DNA from: SZUA-584 sp040768905
GTDB taxonomy: Bacteria > Bacillota > Clostridia > Christensenellales > SZUA-584
Length of the DNA: 64,000 nucleotides
Assembly: GCA_040768905.1 (NCBI GenBank)
Contig: JAXGMA010000001.1
Coordinates: 2,294,001 to 2,358,000 of the forward strand
Direction of reading: 5' to 3'
Shown piece by piece: positions 18,528 through 27,582 of the stretch. The translations under genes and the position numbers were made by a program. The notes beneath the pieces were generated by a model, which saw nothing but the letters and a program-made list of their open reading frames with translations, did not search any database and was not told the origin of the DNA. How positions within the stretch are numbered: the stretch's first letter is position 1; each line of letters opens with the position of its first letter.

Positions 18528-19367
18528 TTAAAGAGCATCTGCGCTTGTGCGCATGCCTTCTTTCAGCCACGCCTGAAGCGTCTTGACGCTTTCAAGGTCT
18601 CCTTTTTCCGGGACGGAGAGCTGGTCAAAAAGCGTTGCGGCATAAAGGCGTTTTTCCATTTCCTTTTTCAGGCGCGCATTGAGTGTGGCGTTTTCCTTTT
18701 TGATGTTTTCGTTTTGCAGCGCTGCCTTAAGCAGCTCCTCTTCGCTGCGGTTTTTTTGTATCGCCATGCCGGCTATTTTTGCGAGACCCTTGAAAAAGCT
18801 GCGCACATCGATATCGCAGGACATCAATGTTTTGACGACATTTTCCGGAATAAGGCGGCTTTCCTTGACTGTCTGCATGCCGGGCTTTTGCATATCGTAA
18901 GGGTTTATGTATTTTTCGTTTGTTTTGTCCATATCCCGCATCACCTTTTCGACAAGCGGCTGTCCGTTTTTTACTAGGCTTCTGTACTTGTTCTGATAGC
19001 GCAGCATCAACGTCTTGTCACCGTTGGCAAGCCTTAAGCTTGCGCCGCGTATCGACTCGCCAGTAGCCGCAGCACCCAGCAATGTGCGCAATAACGTGTA
19101 GATCTCCTCTTTTGTAAAAGGTATGAATGTGGACGGTTTCTGCTCGATTTCGCCCGTTTCCTTGACCTTCATATAATAGTAGTTTCTTACGCTGTTGGGT
19201 TTGCGGCCTGTTTTTTGTGCGACAGTTTCAAAAACGCGTTTAAGCGGAGCGCCTATTCTTTGTGCCCGCTTGACTTCATCCCAAAGCATCAGCTTCTCGT
19301 CGTCTTTCCAGCCTGTGCGGAGCGCGATTTCAAAGCTCCCAAGGCCGGCCTCGTTGTTCATATCCAT
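18528..19367 (-). CDS. SANT/Myb-like DNA-binding protein, possible sporulation-related regulator
   Basis: 279 residues. Residues 18-65 (GWKDDEKLMLWDEVKRAQ... NSVRNYYYMKV) have the spaced Trp/aromatic residues and three-helix pattern of SANT/Myb-like domains, as in the prespore regulator RsfA and its clostridial relatives. A middle helical region (about 85-135) and a C-terminal coiled-coil stretch rich in Lys, Glu and Asn (about 215-250) follow. The neighbour spo0A fits a developmental role, but that is inference. GGGGTAGG precedes the ATG. Confidence 0.6.
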   Translation of the reverse strand: MDMNNEAGLGSFEIALRTGWKDDEKLMLWDEVKRAQRIGAPLKRVFETVAQKTGRKPNSVRNYYYMKVKETGEIEQKPSTFIPFTKEEIYTLLRTLLGAAATGESIRGASLRLANGDKTLMLRYQNKYRSLVKNGQPLVEKVMRDMDKTNEKYINPYDMQKPGMQTVKESRLIPENVVKTLMSCDIDVRSFFKGLAKIAGMAIQKNRSEEELLKAALQNENIKKENATLNARLKKEMEKRLYAATLFDQLSVPEKGDLESVKTLQAWLKEGMRTSADAL

Positions 19368-19584
19368 GTTTCCTACCCCTTATCATAGATTTTGATGCAT
19401 ATTATTCTCTTATACCATCCGATTTATTCCGTATATTAACAAAAAATTTTAAAAAGCAAACGCGATGTTTGCTTTTGTACATTTTGCACGTTCCGTTTGG
19501 TATATAGATATGCAGAAAGCATACCTGTTAGAATTGTGTATCAGTGTCCGCAAAGCTGAATATATATGGTTTATAGGAGGCGTT

Positions 19585-20634
19585 ATGGAAGACAAGGCCA
19601 TTAAGCTGCTTTATATTAACTCAAGCCTGCATGCACTGATCTGCATCAATCAGGCGCCGGCAGGAGAGACGGGCGTTTACGCCGTCACACAGCCCATTGC
19701 GGCCAATGCGACTTTTTCTATCACCATGCTGCCGCTGGAAAACTGCAAGGGCTTTGTGTGCCTGCCGTATACTCGCCGGGTGTCCATCGCGTCAAAAGGG
19801 ACAGTGTTTGACAATGACGGCCTAATCGAATTATGCATGTGGCCTGAAAACATCGTGGAACTGACACTTAAGCCACTAACCGTTTACAAAAATGACGACA
19901 TGGAGCTGCGCCCTGCTGTGCTGGCGCCCTTTGAGTTTTATATCAGCGGGGAACGCCATACGGCATTTGTTTACAACGAAGCATCTTCCAGCTTTGTGGT
20001 GGAGCATGCAGCTTCAAACCGTCTTAAGTTTGTGGCGCCGCTTGGATTCGGAGTGAAAAACGTGCACATTGAGTTCTGCAATTTTGGAGAATTTCCGCTG
20101 TTGTGCGCCTCGGGAAAAACGTTTGAAGGAAAACCGTTTCTCTATACTGCACACCTGCTTCCTGAGATGGACACGGATATCTGTACTGAGTGCTGTGCGC
20201 ACACTATCGAGAAGGACGGCATTTATATCATTGATGAAGGGTTGTTCTGGCAAAAAAAAACACGCTGGGAAAAACGCAACTACAGGCTCCAACCTGTCGG
20301 ATGCGAGCTGGGCTGGTTCACGCACGCTGCTGTTGCGGCATCTGAACCTGCCAAGATATGCACGGCGCTGCTTGAAGCCATAGGAACCGGCGCGAAAAAT
20401 GAAGCGATGAACTGTCTGACGCCATCGCTTGCTGAAGATTTGAGCTTTTCCGATCTAAAAGAGTTCTTCGGAGACTTTTGCGCCGTCGCGCAGATACTTT
20501 CACCCGCATGCGGGCAGGCCGGCATTGCGCTTAAGTATCCTGCTGGCAGGAATCTCTTTGCAGCGCGGGAATTTTGTGTGGAAACCAAACGCGCTGATGG
20601 CGTCCTGCTGATCGACAATATACGAGAACCGTAG
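19585..20634 (+). CDS. Hypothetical protein, beta-rich, function unknown
   Basis: About 349 residues from ATG 19585, which has AGGAGG six bases upstream; the open frame extends to 19465 but without a ribosome site. The sequence starts EDKAIKLLYINSSLHALICINQAPAG and alternates short hydrophobic strands with polar turns, suggesting a beta-sandwich first half. A helical C-terminal region follows (about 245-330). There is no signal peptide, membrane helix or motif I can name. It lies alone, divergent from the SANT/Myb-like gene and convergent with the acetyltransferase. Confidence 0.7.
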   Translation: MEDKAIKLLYINSSLHALICINQAPAGETGVYAVTQPIAANATFSITMLPLENCKGFVCLPYTRRVSIASKGTVFDNDGLIELCMWPENIVELTLKPLTVYKNDDMELRPAVLAPFEFYISGERHTAFVYNEASSSFVVEHAASNRLKFVAPLGFGVKNVHIEFCNFGEFPLLCASGKTFEGKPFLYTAHLLPEMDTDICTECCAHTIEKDGIYIIDEGLFWQKKTRWEKRNYRLQPVGCELGWFTHAAVAASEPAKICTALLEAIGTGAKNEAMNCLTPSLAEDLSFSDLKEFFGDFCAVAQILSPACGQAGIALKYPAGRNLFAAREFCVETKRADGVLLIDNIREP

Positions 20635-20677
20635 CAAACATAATTAAATCAATTTTTGCTCTTCGCTTTTTTGCGTA

Positions 20678-21439
20678 TCATTTTAGAATTCTTTCATAAG
20701 AAGGCGGCGGGCCCGTATTGACGGCCTTGTCTTCAATATACAATGCGTCGGATATGCCCCAGGCTAAAAAAACGTCCCTGTCCAATGTATGGATTTGTTG
20801 AAATATGGCTTTATCTCCAATCTCTGCGGTTGCCCTTTTTGCCCGTTCGGCCACCATATTCTGAGCGGGGCAAAATCCGTTGACAAAAGAAGTGACCGTG
20901 ACCTTTCCGGGATGGGCACCGGCGGCAGGTTTTTTAACTTGCCTTATCCATTTTGGAGCAACCGCATCAGCGGAAAAAGGTTTCCAAACAAGCACCCTTG
21001 AGCCGTCCTGATCCGTTTTTACGTAGCCTTGTTTGAGAAACCAAGACGCTTTCATCCAGAACGGCGAAGAGAGACCCCAGGCAATCATGGCTTTTGCGCC
21101 TTTTGATTGGGCGTCCTGCTCTGCGGCTTTCAGCAAAGCTTTGCCCATGCCTTTTTTTTGAAAATTGCCTCTGCCTTTTTTGTGTCCGTGAACCCATATG
21201 CAATAGATAAAAAAGGAATCATTTCCTTTGGCCGGCGCGTACTCAACCGGCGCATACTGTATCATGCCTCCCACCTGCCCGTTTTCATCCACGGCAAGTT
21301 TCACCCGGAGCCCGCGTTTTTTCATTTGGGAATACCAGTCTTTTTTTAGAGCTTCCCCCTCTTTCACTTCGTCCGACCAGTCTTCAAGGCAAACACAAAA
21401 AAGGCTTTCGTGTTGGCGGTCAAGGTCGATCACCCTCAT
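20678..21439 (-). CDS. GNAT N-acetyltransferase with YoaP-like C-terminal domain
   Basis: 253 residues. The N-terminal half is a GNAT fold with the acetyl-CoA motif KKGMGKALLKAAEQDAQSKGAKAM near residues 96-120. The C-terminal half (about 170-253) begins GKVTVTSFVNGFCPAQN and resembles the thioredoxin-like domain of YoaP, with one Cys in place of a CxxC pair. It probably acetylates a small molecule; the substrate is unknown. AGGAGG precedes the ATG at 21439. Confidence 0.8.
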   Translation of the reverse strand: MRVIDLDRQHESLFCVCLEDWSDEVKEGEALKKDWYSQMKKRGLRVKLAVDENGQVGGMIQYAPVEYAPAKGNDSFFIYCIWVHGHKKGRGNFQKKGMGKALLKAAEQDAQSKGAKAMIAWGLSSPFWMKASWFLKQGYVKTDQDGSRVLVWKPFSADAVAPKWIRQVKKPAAGAHPGKVTVTSFVNGFCPAQNMVAERAKRATAEIGDKAIFQQIHTLDRDVFLAWGISDALYIEDKAVNTGPPPSYERILK

Positions 21440-21531
21440 ATCATGATACCTCCTGTGGTATTATGGCAGCGCTTTTTCAGTCGGCATGTCGTTTTTTACC
21501 CCATGATTATCATCACTCCAAACCAGCACAA

Positions 21532-21562
21532 TAAAAAAGACCGAGCGCTAGGCCCGGCCTTT
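21532..21562 (-). terminator. Intrinsic terminator of ilvE
   Basis: AGGCCGGGC pairs with GCTCGGTCT (with G-U pairs) and is followed by TTTTTT on the minus strand, a few bases past the ilvE stop. Confidence 0.8.
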
Positions 21563-21567
21563 CGTTC

Positions 21568-22632
21568 TTATAATGTTTTGATCCAGCCGAACGTGTCCTC
21601 CTCACGGCCGTACTGGATGCCGGTGAGTTTTTCGTAAAGCTGCGCAGTGAGCTTACCCATTTTGCCGTCGCCCACAGTGATGCGCCTGCCCTCCCATTCC
21701 ATGCCTCCGACAGGGCTGACAACGGCAGCCGTTCCTGTGCCGAACACCTCTTCTAGGCCGCCTGATGCGCTTTCCGCAAAAATATCTGCAATGGCTATGC
21801 GTTCTTCGCGCACACTGATACCGAACACTTCTCTGGCAAGGCGGATCACCGAGTCGCGCGTGATACCGGGGAGCACGCTGCCCGTCAGTGCTGCTGTATA
21901 GAGCTCGCCTCTTATTTTGAAGAAAATGTTCATGGAACCCACTTCTTCAACATACTTCTTTTCTTTGCCGTCAAGCCAGAGCACCTGAGAGAACCCCTTG
22001 TTGTGCGCGATTTGCCCTGCCACAAGGCTGGCGGCGTAATTGCCGCCCGTTTTGACAGCGCCTGTGCCGCCCACAACAGCGCGAACGTATTCGTCTTCCA
22101 CATAGATATCGACAGGCTTTAAGCCTGAACTGTAATAAGCACCGACAGGGCTGAGGATGATAAAAAACAGGTATGTCTCGCCAGCCCTGACGCCAAGGAA
22201 AGGGTCTGTGGAGATGATGACCGGGCGGATATACAAAGATGTGCCTTCTGAGCGCGGTACCCAGTCCTGCTCCATGCTGATAAGCTCACACATCGCTTCC
22301 AGCGCAAAACCCTCATTAATTTCAGGAATACACATTCGGCGTGCGGATGCATTGAGGCGTGCAAAGTTATCCCACGGGCGGAAAAGGTTGATGCCGGTTG
22401 TGCCGCGGTAGGCTTTGAGCCCTTCAAATATTGTCTGGCTGTAGTGCAGCACCATACAAGCGGGCGATAGCGAGAAGTTTTCAAACGGGCGGATCTGTGC
22501 ATCGTGCCACCCTTTGCCCGCGGTATACGGAATGGTGAGCATATAATCAGTAAAAATGTTGCCAAACCCGAGCTTTGATTCATCCTGCGGTTTTGGGTTT
22601 AGATTTTGTGCTCTGACAACTTCAAGTTTCAT
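21568..22632 (-). CDS. ilvE: Branched-chain amino acid aminotransferase
   Basis: 354 residues from ATG 22632; a GTG at 22644 overlaps the ribosome site and is unlikely. PLP enzyme of fold type IV. It transfers the amino group between glutamate and Leu, Ile or Val. Diagnostic parts: HYSQTIFEGLKAYRG with the substrate-binding residues, the PLP lysine in TGAVKTGGNYAASL, EVGSMNIFF, and GITRDSVIRLA. The C-terminal FGTGTAAVVSPVG is typical of the long (class II) branch. It stands alone, with a terminator behind it. Confidence 0.95.
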   Translation of the reverse strand: MKLEVVRAQNLNPKPQDESKLGFGNIFTDYMLTIPYTAGKGWHDAQIRPFENFSLSPACMVLHYSQTIFEGLKAYRGTTGINLFRPWDNFARLNASARRMCIPEINEGFALEAMCELISMEQDWVPRSEGTSLYIRPVIISTDPFLGVRAGETYLFFIILSPVGAYYSSGLKPVDIYVEDEYVRAVVGGTGAVKTGGNYAASLVAGQIAHNKGFSQVLWLDGKEKKYVEEVGSMNIFFKIRGELYTAALTGSVLPGITRDSVIRLAREVFGISVREERIAIADIFAESASGGLEEVFGTGTAAVVSPVGGMEWEGRRITVGDGKMGKLTAQLYEKLTGIQYGREEDTFGWIKTL

Positions 22633-22731
22633 TAAAACAGTCACTCCTTAAAAAATCTCATTAAGTCATTTTATACTGCACACACAACCTTAGTCAACAC
22701 AACTTTGGACGGATAGTGGCATATCCTATCT

Positions 22732-22759
22732 TTGCAAATCATAGCTTTACTGGTATAAT
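22732..22759 (+). promoter_or_regulatory. Promoter of uppP
   Basis: TTGCAA at 22732-22737, a 16-base spacer and a perfect TATAAT at 22754-22759. It lies about 30 bases before the uppP ATG. Confidence 0.7.
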
Positions 22760-22789
22760 AGCAGGCAACAAGAATGAAAGGCTTGATCA

Positions 22790-23575
22790 ATGAGCATATT
22801 AGAAGCAGCAGTACTTGGTATTGTTCAGGGATTAACTGAATTTTTGCCTGTTTCGAGCAGTGGGCACCTGGTTCTTTTAAGCAATGTTTTTGGCATCTCA
22901 TCGGAGCATCTCTTTTTTGAGGTCATGGTCCATGTGGGCACGCTCGTTGCAGTGTTTGCGGTGATGTGGAGGCAGATACTCTCGCTTTTCAAGCCTCCGT
23001 TTCGAAAAATGGGGTATCTTATCATAGCCACGTTACCTGCTGTTGCATACATATTGCTGTTTGCTGATTTCGCAAAAGACGCCTTTACGGGATATTTTCT
23101 GGGGTTTTCTTTTCTGATCACGGCGTTGCTGCTAACCGGGGCAGAGCTTATTTCAAAGCGTATGGAGAAACGCCGCGAATTAAAACTCGGCAGTGCAGCG
23201 GTGATGGGGCTTATGCAGGTTGTAGGTACGCTTCCGGGCGTATCTCGTTCCGGATCGACGATCGCAGGCGGCCTGCTTTGCGGCATTGACCGTAAAGAGG
23301 CGGCGCGCTTTTCTTTCTTGATGTCCGTGCCTGCCATTCTTGGCGCAGTGGTTTATGAAGGTTACAGCATGACGCAGGCTGCCCATATCCAGATAGACTG
23401 GATCCCGACCATCATCGGCACGGTTTGCGCGGCGGTTTCCGGATTTATTGCCATAAAGTTTATGCTTGCGCTGATCACCAGAAAAAAACTCTATGGTTTT
23501 GCTATTTATGTGGCAGTGCTCGGGATACTCGTGTTGCTCGACAGATATGTGTTTCATCTTATCGGCTGGGCTTAA
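22790..23575 (+). CDS. uppP: Undecaprenyl-diphosphatase UppP (BacA)
   Basis: 261 residues, eight membrane segments. It recycles undecaprenyl pyrophosphate to the monophosphate for peptidoglycan and other wall polymers, and often gives bacitracin resistance. The two conserved signatures are GLTEFLPVSSSGHL near residue 14 and LPGVSRSGSTIAGGL near residue 148, containing the catalytic Glu, Ser and Arg residues. The length and ending are normal. It has its own promoter upstream, and the dipeptidase gene starts 22 bases after its stop. Confidence 0.96.
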   Translation: MSILEAAVLGIVQGLTEFLPVSSSGHLVLLSNVFGISSEHLFFEVMVHVGTLVAVFAVMWRQILSLFKPPFRKMGYLIIATLPAVAYILLFADFAKDAFTGYFLGFSFLITALLLTGAELISKRMEKRRELKLGSAAVMGLMQVVGTLPGVSRSGSTIAGGLLCGIDRKEAARFSFLMSVPAILGAVVYEGYSMTQAAHIQIDWIPTIIGTVCAAVSGFIAIKFMLALITRKKLYGFAIYVAVLGILVLLDRYVFHLIGWA

Positions 23576-23597
23576 CGCACAGTAAGGAGGTTCGCAT

Positions 23598-24971
23598 ATG
23601 CTCAATTTCTCTTTTGAGCCGTACAGAGAAGAAATGATAGAAGTTTTAAAGAACTTCCTGAAAATTAAAAGCGTGAGAGATGATGGGCAGCTCAATATGC
23701 CCTACGGCAAGGGTATATTTGATGCCTTGATGTTCGTGCAAAGCACCGCGGAAAGAATGGATCTTGATTGCGTCAACCTTTATGGACACCTCGCCTACGT
23801 GGATTATGGTTTCGAAGGCGAGATGCTTGCCATATTGACACACATCGATGTTGTGCCTGAGGGCGAAGGCTGGACTGTGCCCGCGTTTGACGGCACGGTG
23901 AAGGACGAAAAAATATTCGGCCGCGGCGCTATTGACAACAAAGGGCCGGCCATTGCAGCGCTATACGCACTCAAAGCTTTGAGTGATAACTGTGTGTGCC
24001 TGAATAAAAAGGTGCGGCTCATATTTGGGGCTGATGAGGAATCCGGATGGGAAGACATGGATTTTTACAAGCGCCATGAACCGCTGCCGGATGTTGCTTT
24101 TTCTCCTGACGGGGAGTATCCGGTCATCAACGCGGAAAAAGGGCTTTTGCATATCGGGTTGTCTATAAAGGCTGAACCCCCTTACGGCATCGAAACCTTT
24201 GAAGCAGGTATGCGCGTGAACGTGGTGCCCAGTAAGGCTCAATGTACGGTGCGTGTGCCTTATGAATTGATAAAAAAGAGCCTGAGCAGTTATATATGCC
24301 CCATCGGTGCAAAACTTCAAGCTGCTGATCTGGGCGGCGGGTTGGTGCGTATATTGGCTGCCGGAAAAAGCGCACATGGATCGCGCCCGGAGACAGGGAT
24401 CAACGCGGCGGCATCTTTGCTGCAGTACCTTTCAACGCTGGCGCTGCCCGCGGGCGGCATGACGCAGGCTGTTTATCAACTGGCACAAAAAATCGGTACA
24501 TATTACAACGGAGAAGCGGTCGAGCTTGACCTTAAAGATGATCTCTCCGGAAAATTGACTCTTTGTTTAGGTACGCTCAGCATTAATGACGGTGTCCTTA
24601 AGGCCGGAATCGATATCCGTTATCCTGTTTCTTATACGCGCAGGCATATCGAGGAAAAAATAGAAAAACACTTTTCTGACTTTGATATTAGCTACAAACA
24701 CGCGCTCGAACCGCATTTTGTACCCGAAGAGAGCCCCTTGATTGCGGCTTTGAAGCAAGCCTATACGGAAGTCACAGGGGAGAGCGCCTATTGCATCGCG
24801 GTGGGAGGAGCCACCTATGCACGTGCGTTTGAAAACGCTGTGACTTTCGGGCCGCTTTTCCCTGGAAAACCAAGCGTTGAGCACGGGCCCGACGAATACA
24901 TTGAAATCGATACGCTGATGAAGAATGCACAGATCATTGCCAACGCGATCATAAAGATCTGCGGCCAATGA
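23598..24971 (+). CDS. pepV: M20 family dipeptidase (PepV/Sapep type)
   Basis: 457 residues. Metal-ligand stretches of the M20 family are clear: LTHIDVVPEGEGW with His, the bridging Asp in GRGAIDNKGP, and GADEESGWEDM with the catalytic Glu pair, then SPDGEYPV and a distal His near FGPLFPGKPSVEHGPDEY. The insert (lid) domain spans about 180-390. The family hydrolyses dipeptides with an N-terminal beta-Ala or D-residue, releasing amino acids in the cytosol. AAGGAGG precedes the ATG at 23598. A small gene overlaps its stop by four bases. Confidence 0.93.
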   Translation: MLNFSFEPYREEMIEVLKNFLKIKSVRDDGQLNMPYGKGIFDALMFVQSTAERMDLDCVNLYGHLAYVDYGFEGEMLAILTHIDVVPEGEGWTVPAFDGTVKDEKIFGRGAIDNKGPAIAALYALKALSDNCVCLNKKVRLIFGADEESGWEDMDFYKRHEPLPDVAFSPDGEYPVINAEKGLLHIGLSIKAEPPYGIETFEAGMRVNVVPSKAQCTVRVPYELIKKSLSSYICPIGAKLQAADLGGGLVRILAAGKSAHGSRPETGINAAASLLQYLSTLALPAGGMTQAVYQLAQKIGTYYNGEAVELDLKDDLSGKLTLCLGTLSINDGVLKAGIDIRYPVSYTRRHIEEKIEKHFSDFDISYKHALEPHFVPEESPLIAALKQAYTEVTGESAYCIAVGGATYARAFENAVTFGPLFPGKPSVEHGPDEYIEIDTLMKNAQIIANAIIKICGQ

Positions 24972-25225
24972 GGGTATGGGGAAAGAAAAAAACTGAAGAT
25001 GCCATCATAGCTGATATCACATTTGATGCTGCGGATTTTTCGGCGGCGCTTGAGGCCGTCTGCATGCATTTTGACCTTTCGAAACCCATTGTGTGCACCA
25101 AGCATTTTGATGAGATAAAAACATTTTCGCGCACGGTTTTCTATCAGGATGATTTTGTGGAAAGCATTTCTTTTGAAACGCTCGAAATTGAAATAATTGG
25201 CGGCAGGAAAAAAGAACAGAATTAA
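24968..25225 (+). CDS. Small hypothetical protein coupled to pepV
   Basis: 85 residues, ATG overlapping the pepV stop (ATGA), so it is translated with pepV. It starts MRVWGKKKTEDAII and is acidic in the middle (DAADFSAALEA) with a basic end (GGRKKEQN). No motif recognised. The tight coupling argues that it is real. Confidence 0.6.
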   Translation: MRVWGKKKTEDAIIADITFDAADFSAALEAVCMHFDLSKPIVCTKHFDEIKTFSRTVFYQDDFVESISFETLEIEIIGGRKKEQN

Positions 25226-25227
25226 AT

Positions 25228-25268
25228 AACTCCTTTGTGTTTTGCGGATAATAAATCCGAAAGGAGTT
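25228..25268 (+). promoter_or_regulatory. Hairpin that covers the ribosome binding site of the DUF378 gene
   Basis: AACTCCTTT (25228-25236) is complementary to AAAGGAGTT (25260-25268), and inside it CGGAT (25245-25249) pairs with ATCCG (25255-25259). The AAGGAG of the next gene lies in the 3' arm, so the folded form would block translation. Whether this is a regulator or chance is not settled. Confidence 0.5.
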
Positions 25269-25275
25269 GATTGGC

Positions 25276-25473
25276 TTGAATATCGTTGCAATGATATTGG
25301 TGATAATCGGCGCGATTAACTGGGGACTTATTGGATTCTTCCAGTTTGATCTCGTTGCTGCAATCTTTGGCGGACAGACTGCTGTTCTATCAAGAATCAT
25401 TTATGCATTGGTTGGCCTTGCCGGACTCTGGTGTATCATGTTGGTGCCAAGGGTCAAACACAGAGAGAAATAA
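25276..25473 (+). CDS. DUF378 family membrane protein
   Basis: 65 residues from TTG 25276, which stands nine bases after AGGAG; a TTG at 25267 touches the ribosome site and is excluded. Two hydrophobic helices with the family's pattern INWGLIGFFQFDLVAAIFGG and IYALVGLAGLW. DUF378 proteins are short inner-membrane proteins of unknown role. A hairpin upstream may gate its translation. Confidence 0.85.
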   Translation: MNIVAMILVIIGAINWGLIGFFQFDLVAAIFGGQTAVLSRIIYALVGLAGLWCIMLVPRVKHREK

Positions 25474-25484
25474 AACAGCTTTTA

Positions 25485-25516
25485 AAGAAGCGGCCTTCAT
25501 AAGCCGCTTTTTTGGA
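25485..25516 (+). terminator. Terminator of the DUF378 gene
   Basis: AAGCGGC (25488-25494) and GCCGCTT (25503-25509) with an eight-base loop, followed by TTTTTT. Confidence 0.85.
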
Positions 25517-25521
25517 TTGCA

Positions 25522-25561
25522 AACAAAAAAGAGCCGCATGCTTGGCGCATCAAGGCTCTTG
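25522..25561 (-). terminator. Terminator facing the opposite way, downstream of a small minus-strand gene
   Basis: On the minus strand AAGAGCC and GGCTCTT flank a loop and are followed by TTTTTTG. The only coding candidate upstream of it on that strand is the 24-codon frame at 25624-25698. Confidence 0.6.
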
Positions 25562-25623
25562 ATGTATATCCTTTTATTGGGCAGCAATGATGAGCCTCTT
25601 TGCAAAACATGATATAATTGCGG

Positions 25624-25698
25624 TCATATTCCGGCACCAACGATAATGTAAAGGCCCATTACAAACAGTATGACTCCAACTGCAAACAGCTTTTTCAT
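25624..25698 (-). CDS. 24-residue hydrophobic small protein
   Basis: A short frame with ATG at 25698, a GGAAAGGA ribosome site nine bases upstream, start MKKLFAVGV and end IIVGAGI. It reads as one membrane helix with a basic N terminus. A possible promoter lies upstream (TTTACT, then TATATA, near 25740-25775), and a terminator follows. Peptides of this kind can be regulatory or membrane-embedded; the role is unknown. Confidence 0.55.
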   Translation of the reverse strand: MKKLFAVGVILFVMGLYIIVGAGI

Positions 25699-26001
25699 CG
25701 CATATTCCTTTCCTGTTGCTGCAGAGCAACAAATGCTTTATAGCTATATAATCGTACTAATTTTGGAAAAGTAAACACCAAAAAGGATGATTTAACAGCC
25801 TGTTAACCAAAAATTCTTATTGGTAATAATTATGCAACAATTAAAAAGGCCCGCCTCAAGATTGTTGGGATATTGGCATTTGCATTGCACTTAGGCTCTG
25901 GTTTATAATAGCGATAATAAATAAGATGCGTGAAAAAAAGGCTGGTTTTTGGCGGCTTTGCTGCATTTATCGGCAGCGCTTTTGATTCCGGAGGATAAAA
26001 A

Positions 26002-27360
26002 GTGATTTCTAAACATGAGGTGCTGGACACCATCAGAATGATCGAAACTGAAAACCTGGATGTCCGCACGATTACCTTGGGCATCAGTTTGCGGGACTGC
26101 ATAAGTGCCGATGCACAGGTGTGCTGCAGCAACATCAAAAAGAAGATCTATGCGTATGCCAAAGACCTTGTGCGTGTGGGGGATGAAATCGCGCAGGAGT
26201 ACGGTGTACCCGTTGTCAACAAGCGCATATCCGTCACGCCAATCGCAGAGATCGCTGCACCGTGCGGTTTGTCAGATTACACGGTTTTTGCCAAAGCGCT
26301 TGACGAAGCGGCTGCGGATACGGGCGTTAATTTTATTGGCGGATTTGGTGCGCTTGTACACAAGGGAGAAACTAAAAGCGATACGGTGCTTTTATCTTCG
26401 CTGCCGTCTGCTCTTTTTTCAACCAAACGTGTGTGCGCATTCGTCAATGTGGCAAGTACACGCACAGGCATCAATATGGACGCAGTTGCAAAGATGGGCA
26501 AAATAATCAAAGAAACGGCAGAGCTCACACGTGAGGACGGCGCAGTGGGATGCGCCAAGCTGGTCGTCTTTGCCAATGCCATTGAGGACAATCCCTTTAT
26601 GGCGGGCGCGTTTTGCGGTGCAGGTGAGCCCGAATGTGCTGTCAATGTGGGGGTGAGCGGCCCGGGAGTCATAAAAGCCGCGCTGGAAAAGGTGCAGGGC
26701 AAAAGCTTCGATATCGTGGCTGACACCATTAAGAAGACTGCTTTCCGTGTGACGCGTGTAGGGCAGCTTGTGGCCAAAGAGGCTTCTGAGCGGCTGGGCG
26801 TGGGTTTTGGCATTGTTGATCTTTCGCTGGCGCCGACGCCCGCGGTCGGTGACAGTGTTGCGCGTATCCTTGAGGAAATCGGGGTGGACATTTGCGGCGT
26901 ACACGGCACGACCGCTGCGCTTGCGATGCTCAATGATGCGGTGAAAAAAGGAGGGATGATGGCATCCTCGCATGTGGGCGGCCTTTCGGGGGCTTTTATT
27001 CCGGTGAGCGAAGATGAAGGGATGATGGAAGCAGTGGCAAAAGGTGCGCTTTCGCTCGACAAGCTTGAAGCGATGACGGCGGTATGTTCCGTCGGCCTTG
27101 ACATGGTGGCTGTGCCTGGCGACACGCCGACGGCCGTTTTGTCTGCCATCATTGCCGATGAAGCATCCATCGGCGTCGTCAACAGCAAGACAACAGGCGT
27201 TCGCATCATCCCTGTGCCTGACGCAAAAGTCGGGCAGCGTGTCGAATACGGCGGACTCCTCGGCAGTGCCATTGTGATGGAAACGGGTACAGGAGGCTGC
27301 GAAAGGCTCATTGGGCGCGGCGGCCGTATACCCGCGCCTGTGGCGGGAGCCCGAAACTGA
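26002..27360 (+). CDS. UPF0210 (PFL/DUF711) family protein
   Basis: 452 residues from GTG 26002 with GGAGG upstream. It starts ISKHEVLDTIRMIETENLDVRTITLGISLRDC and carries NVASTRTGINMDAV, FCGAGEPECAVNVGVSGPG and the C-terminal GRGGRIPAPV, all typical of this conserved family whose members look glycyl-radical-fold-like but have no proven reaction. The usual ACT-domain partner gene is not adjacent. Strong codon use and length make it a real core gene. Confidence 0.9.
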   Translation: MISKHEVLDTIRMIETENLDVRTITLGISLRDCISADAQVCCSNIKKKIYAYAKDLVRVGDEIAQEYGVPVVNKRISVTPIAEIAAPCGLSDYTVFAKALDEAAADTGVNFIGGFGALVHKGETKSDTVLLSSLPSALFSTKRVCAFVNVASTRTGINMDAVAKMGKIIKETAELTREDGAVGCAKLVVFANAIEDNPFMAGAFCGAGEPECAVNVGVSGPGVIKAALEKVQGKSFDIVADTIKKTAFRVTRVGQLVAKEASERLGVGFGIVDLSLAPTPAVGDSVARILEEIGVDICGVHGTTAALAMLNDAVKKGGMMASSHVGGLSGAFIPVSEDEGMMEAVAKGALSLDKLEAMTAVCSVGLDMVAVPGDTPTAVLSAIIADEASIGVVNSKTTGVRIIPVPDAKVGQRVEYGGLLGSAIVMETGTGGCERLIGRGGRIPAPVAGARN

Positions 27361-27513
27361 TATTTGACTTTTATCATGTTTGTTTGTAGAATATCATAGC
27401 ATGCCGGATGCTCAGGGAGCCAACAGCTCAGGCGAGAGCTGACGCTGCTTTTTTAAGCGTGATGGGTTTCGGCGCCTAGCATGCATAAAAATCCAATAAA
27501 CTTTGCATAAGTT

Positions 27514-27552
27514 CCCGTAGCTCAGTAGGATAGAGCGTTCGCCTCCTAACCC
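27514..27552 (+). repeat. Truncated 5' copy of tRNA-Arg
   Basis: CCCGTAGCTCAGTAGGATAG and the following GAGCG match the intact tRNA at 27583 exactly; CGCCTCCTAA also matches. After the anticodon loop the sequence diverges (CCCGATGCG) and no T arm follows. It is a 5' half-tRNA, the kind of scar left when an element recombines at a tRNA gene. Confidence 0.7.
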
Positions 27553-27582
27553 GATGCGATTTGAGGCAAAAAGACACAACGA

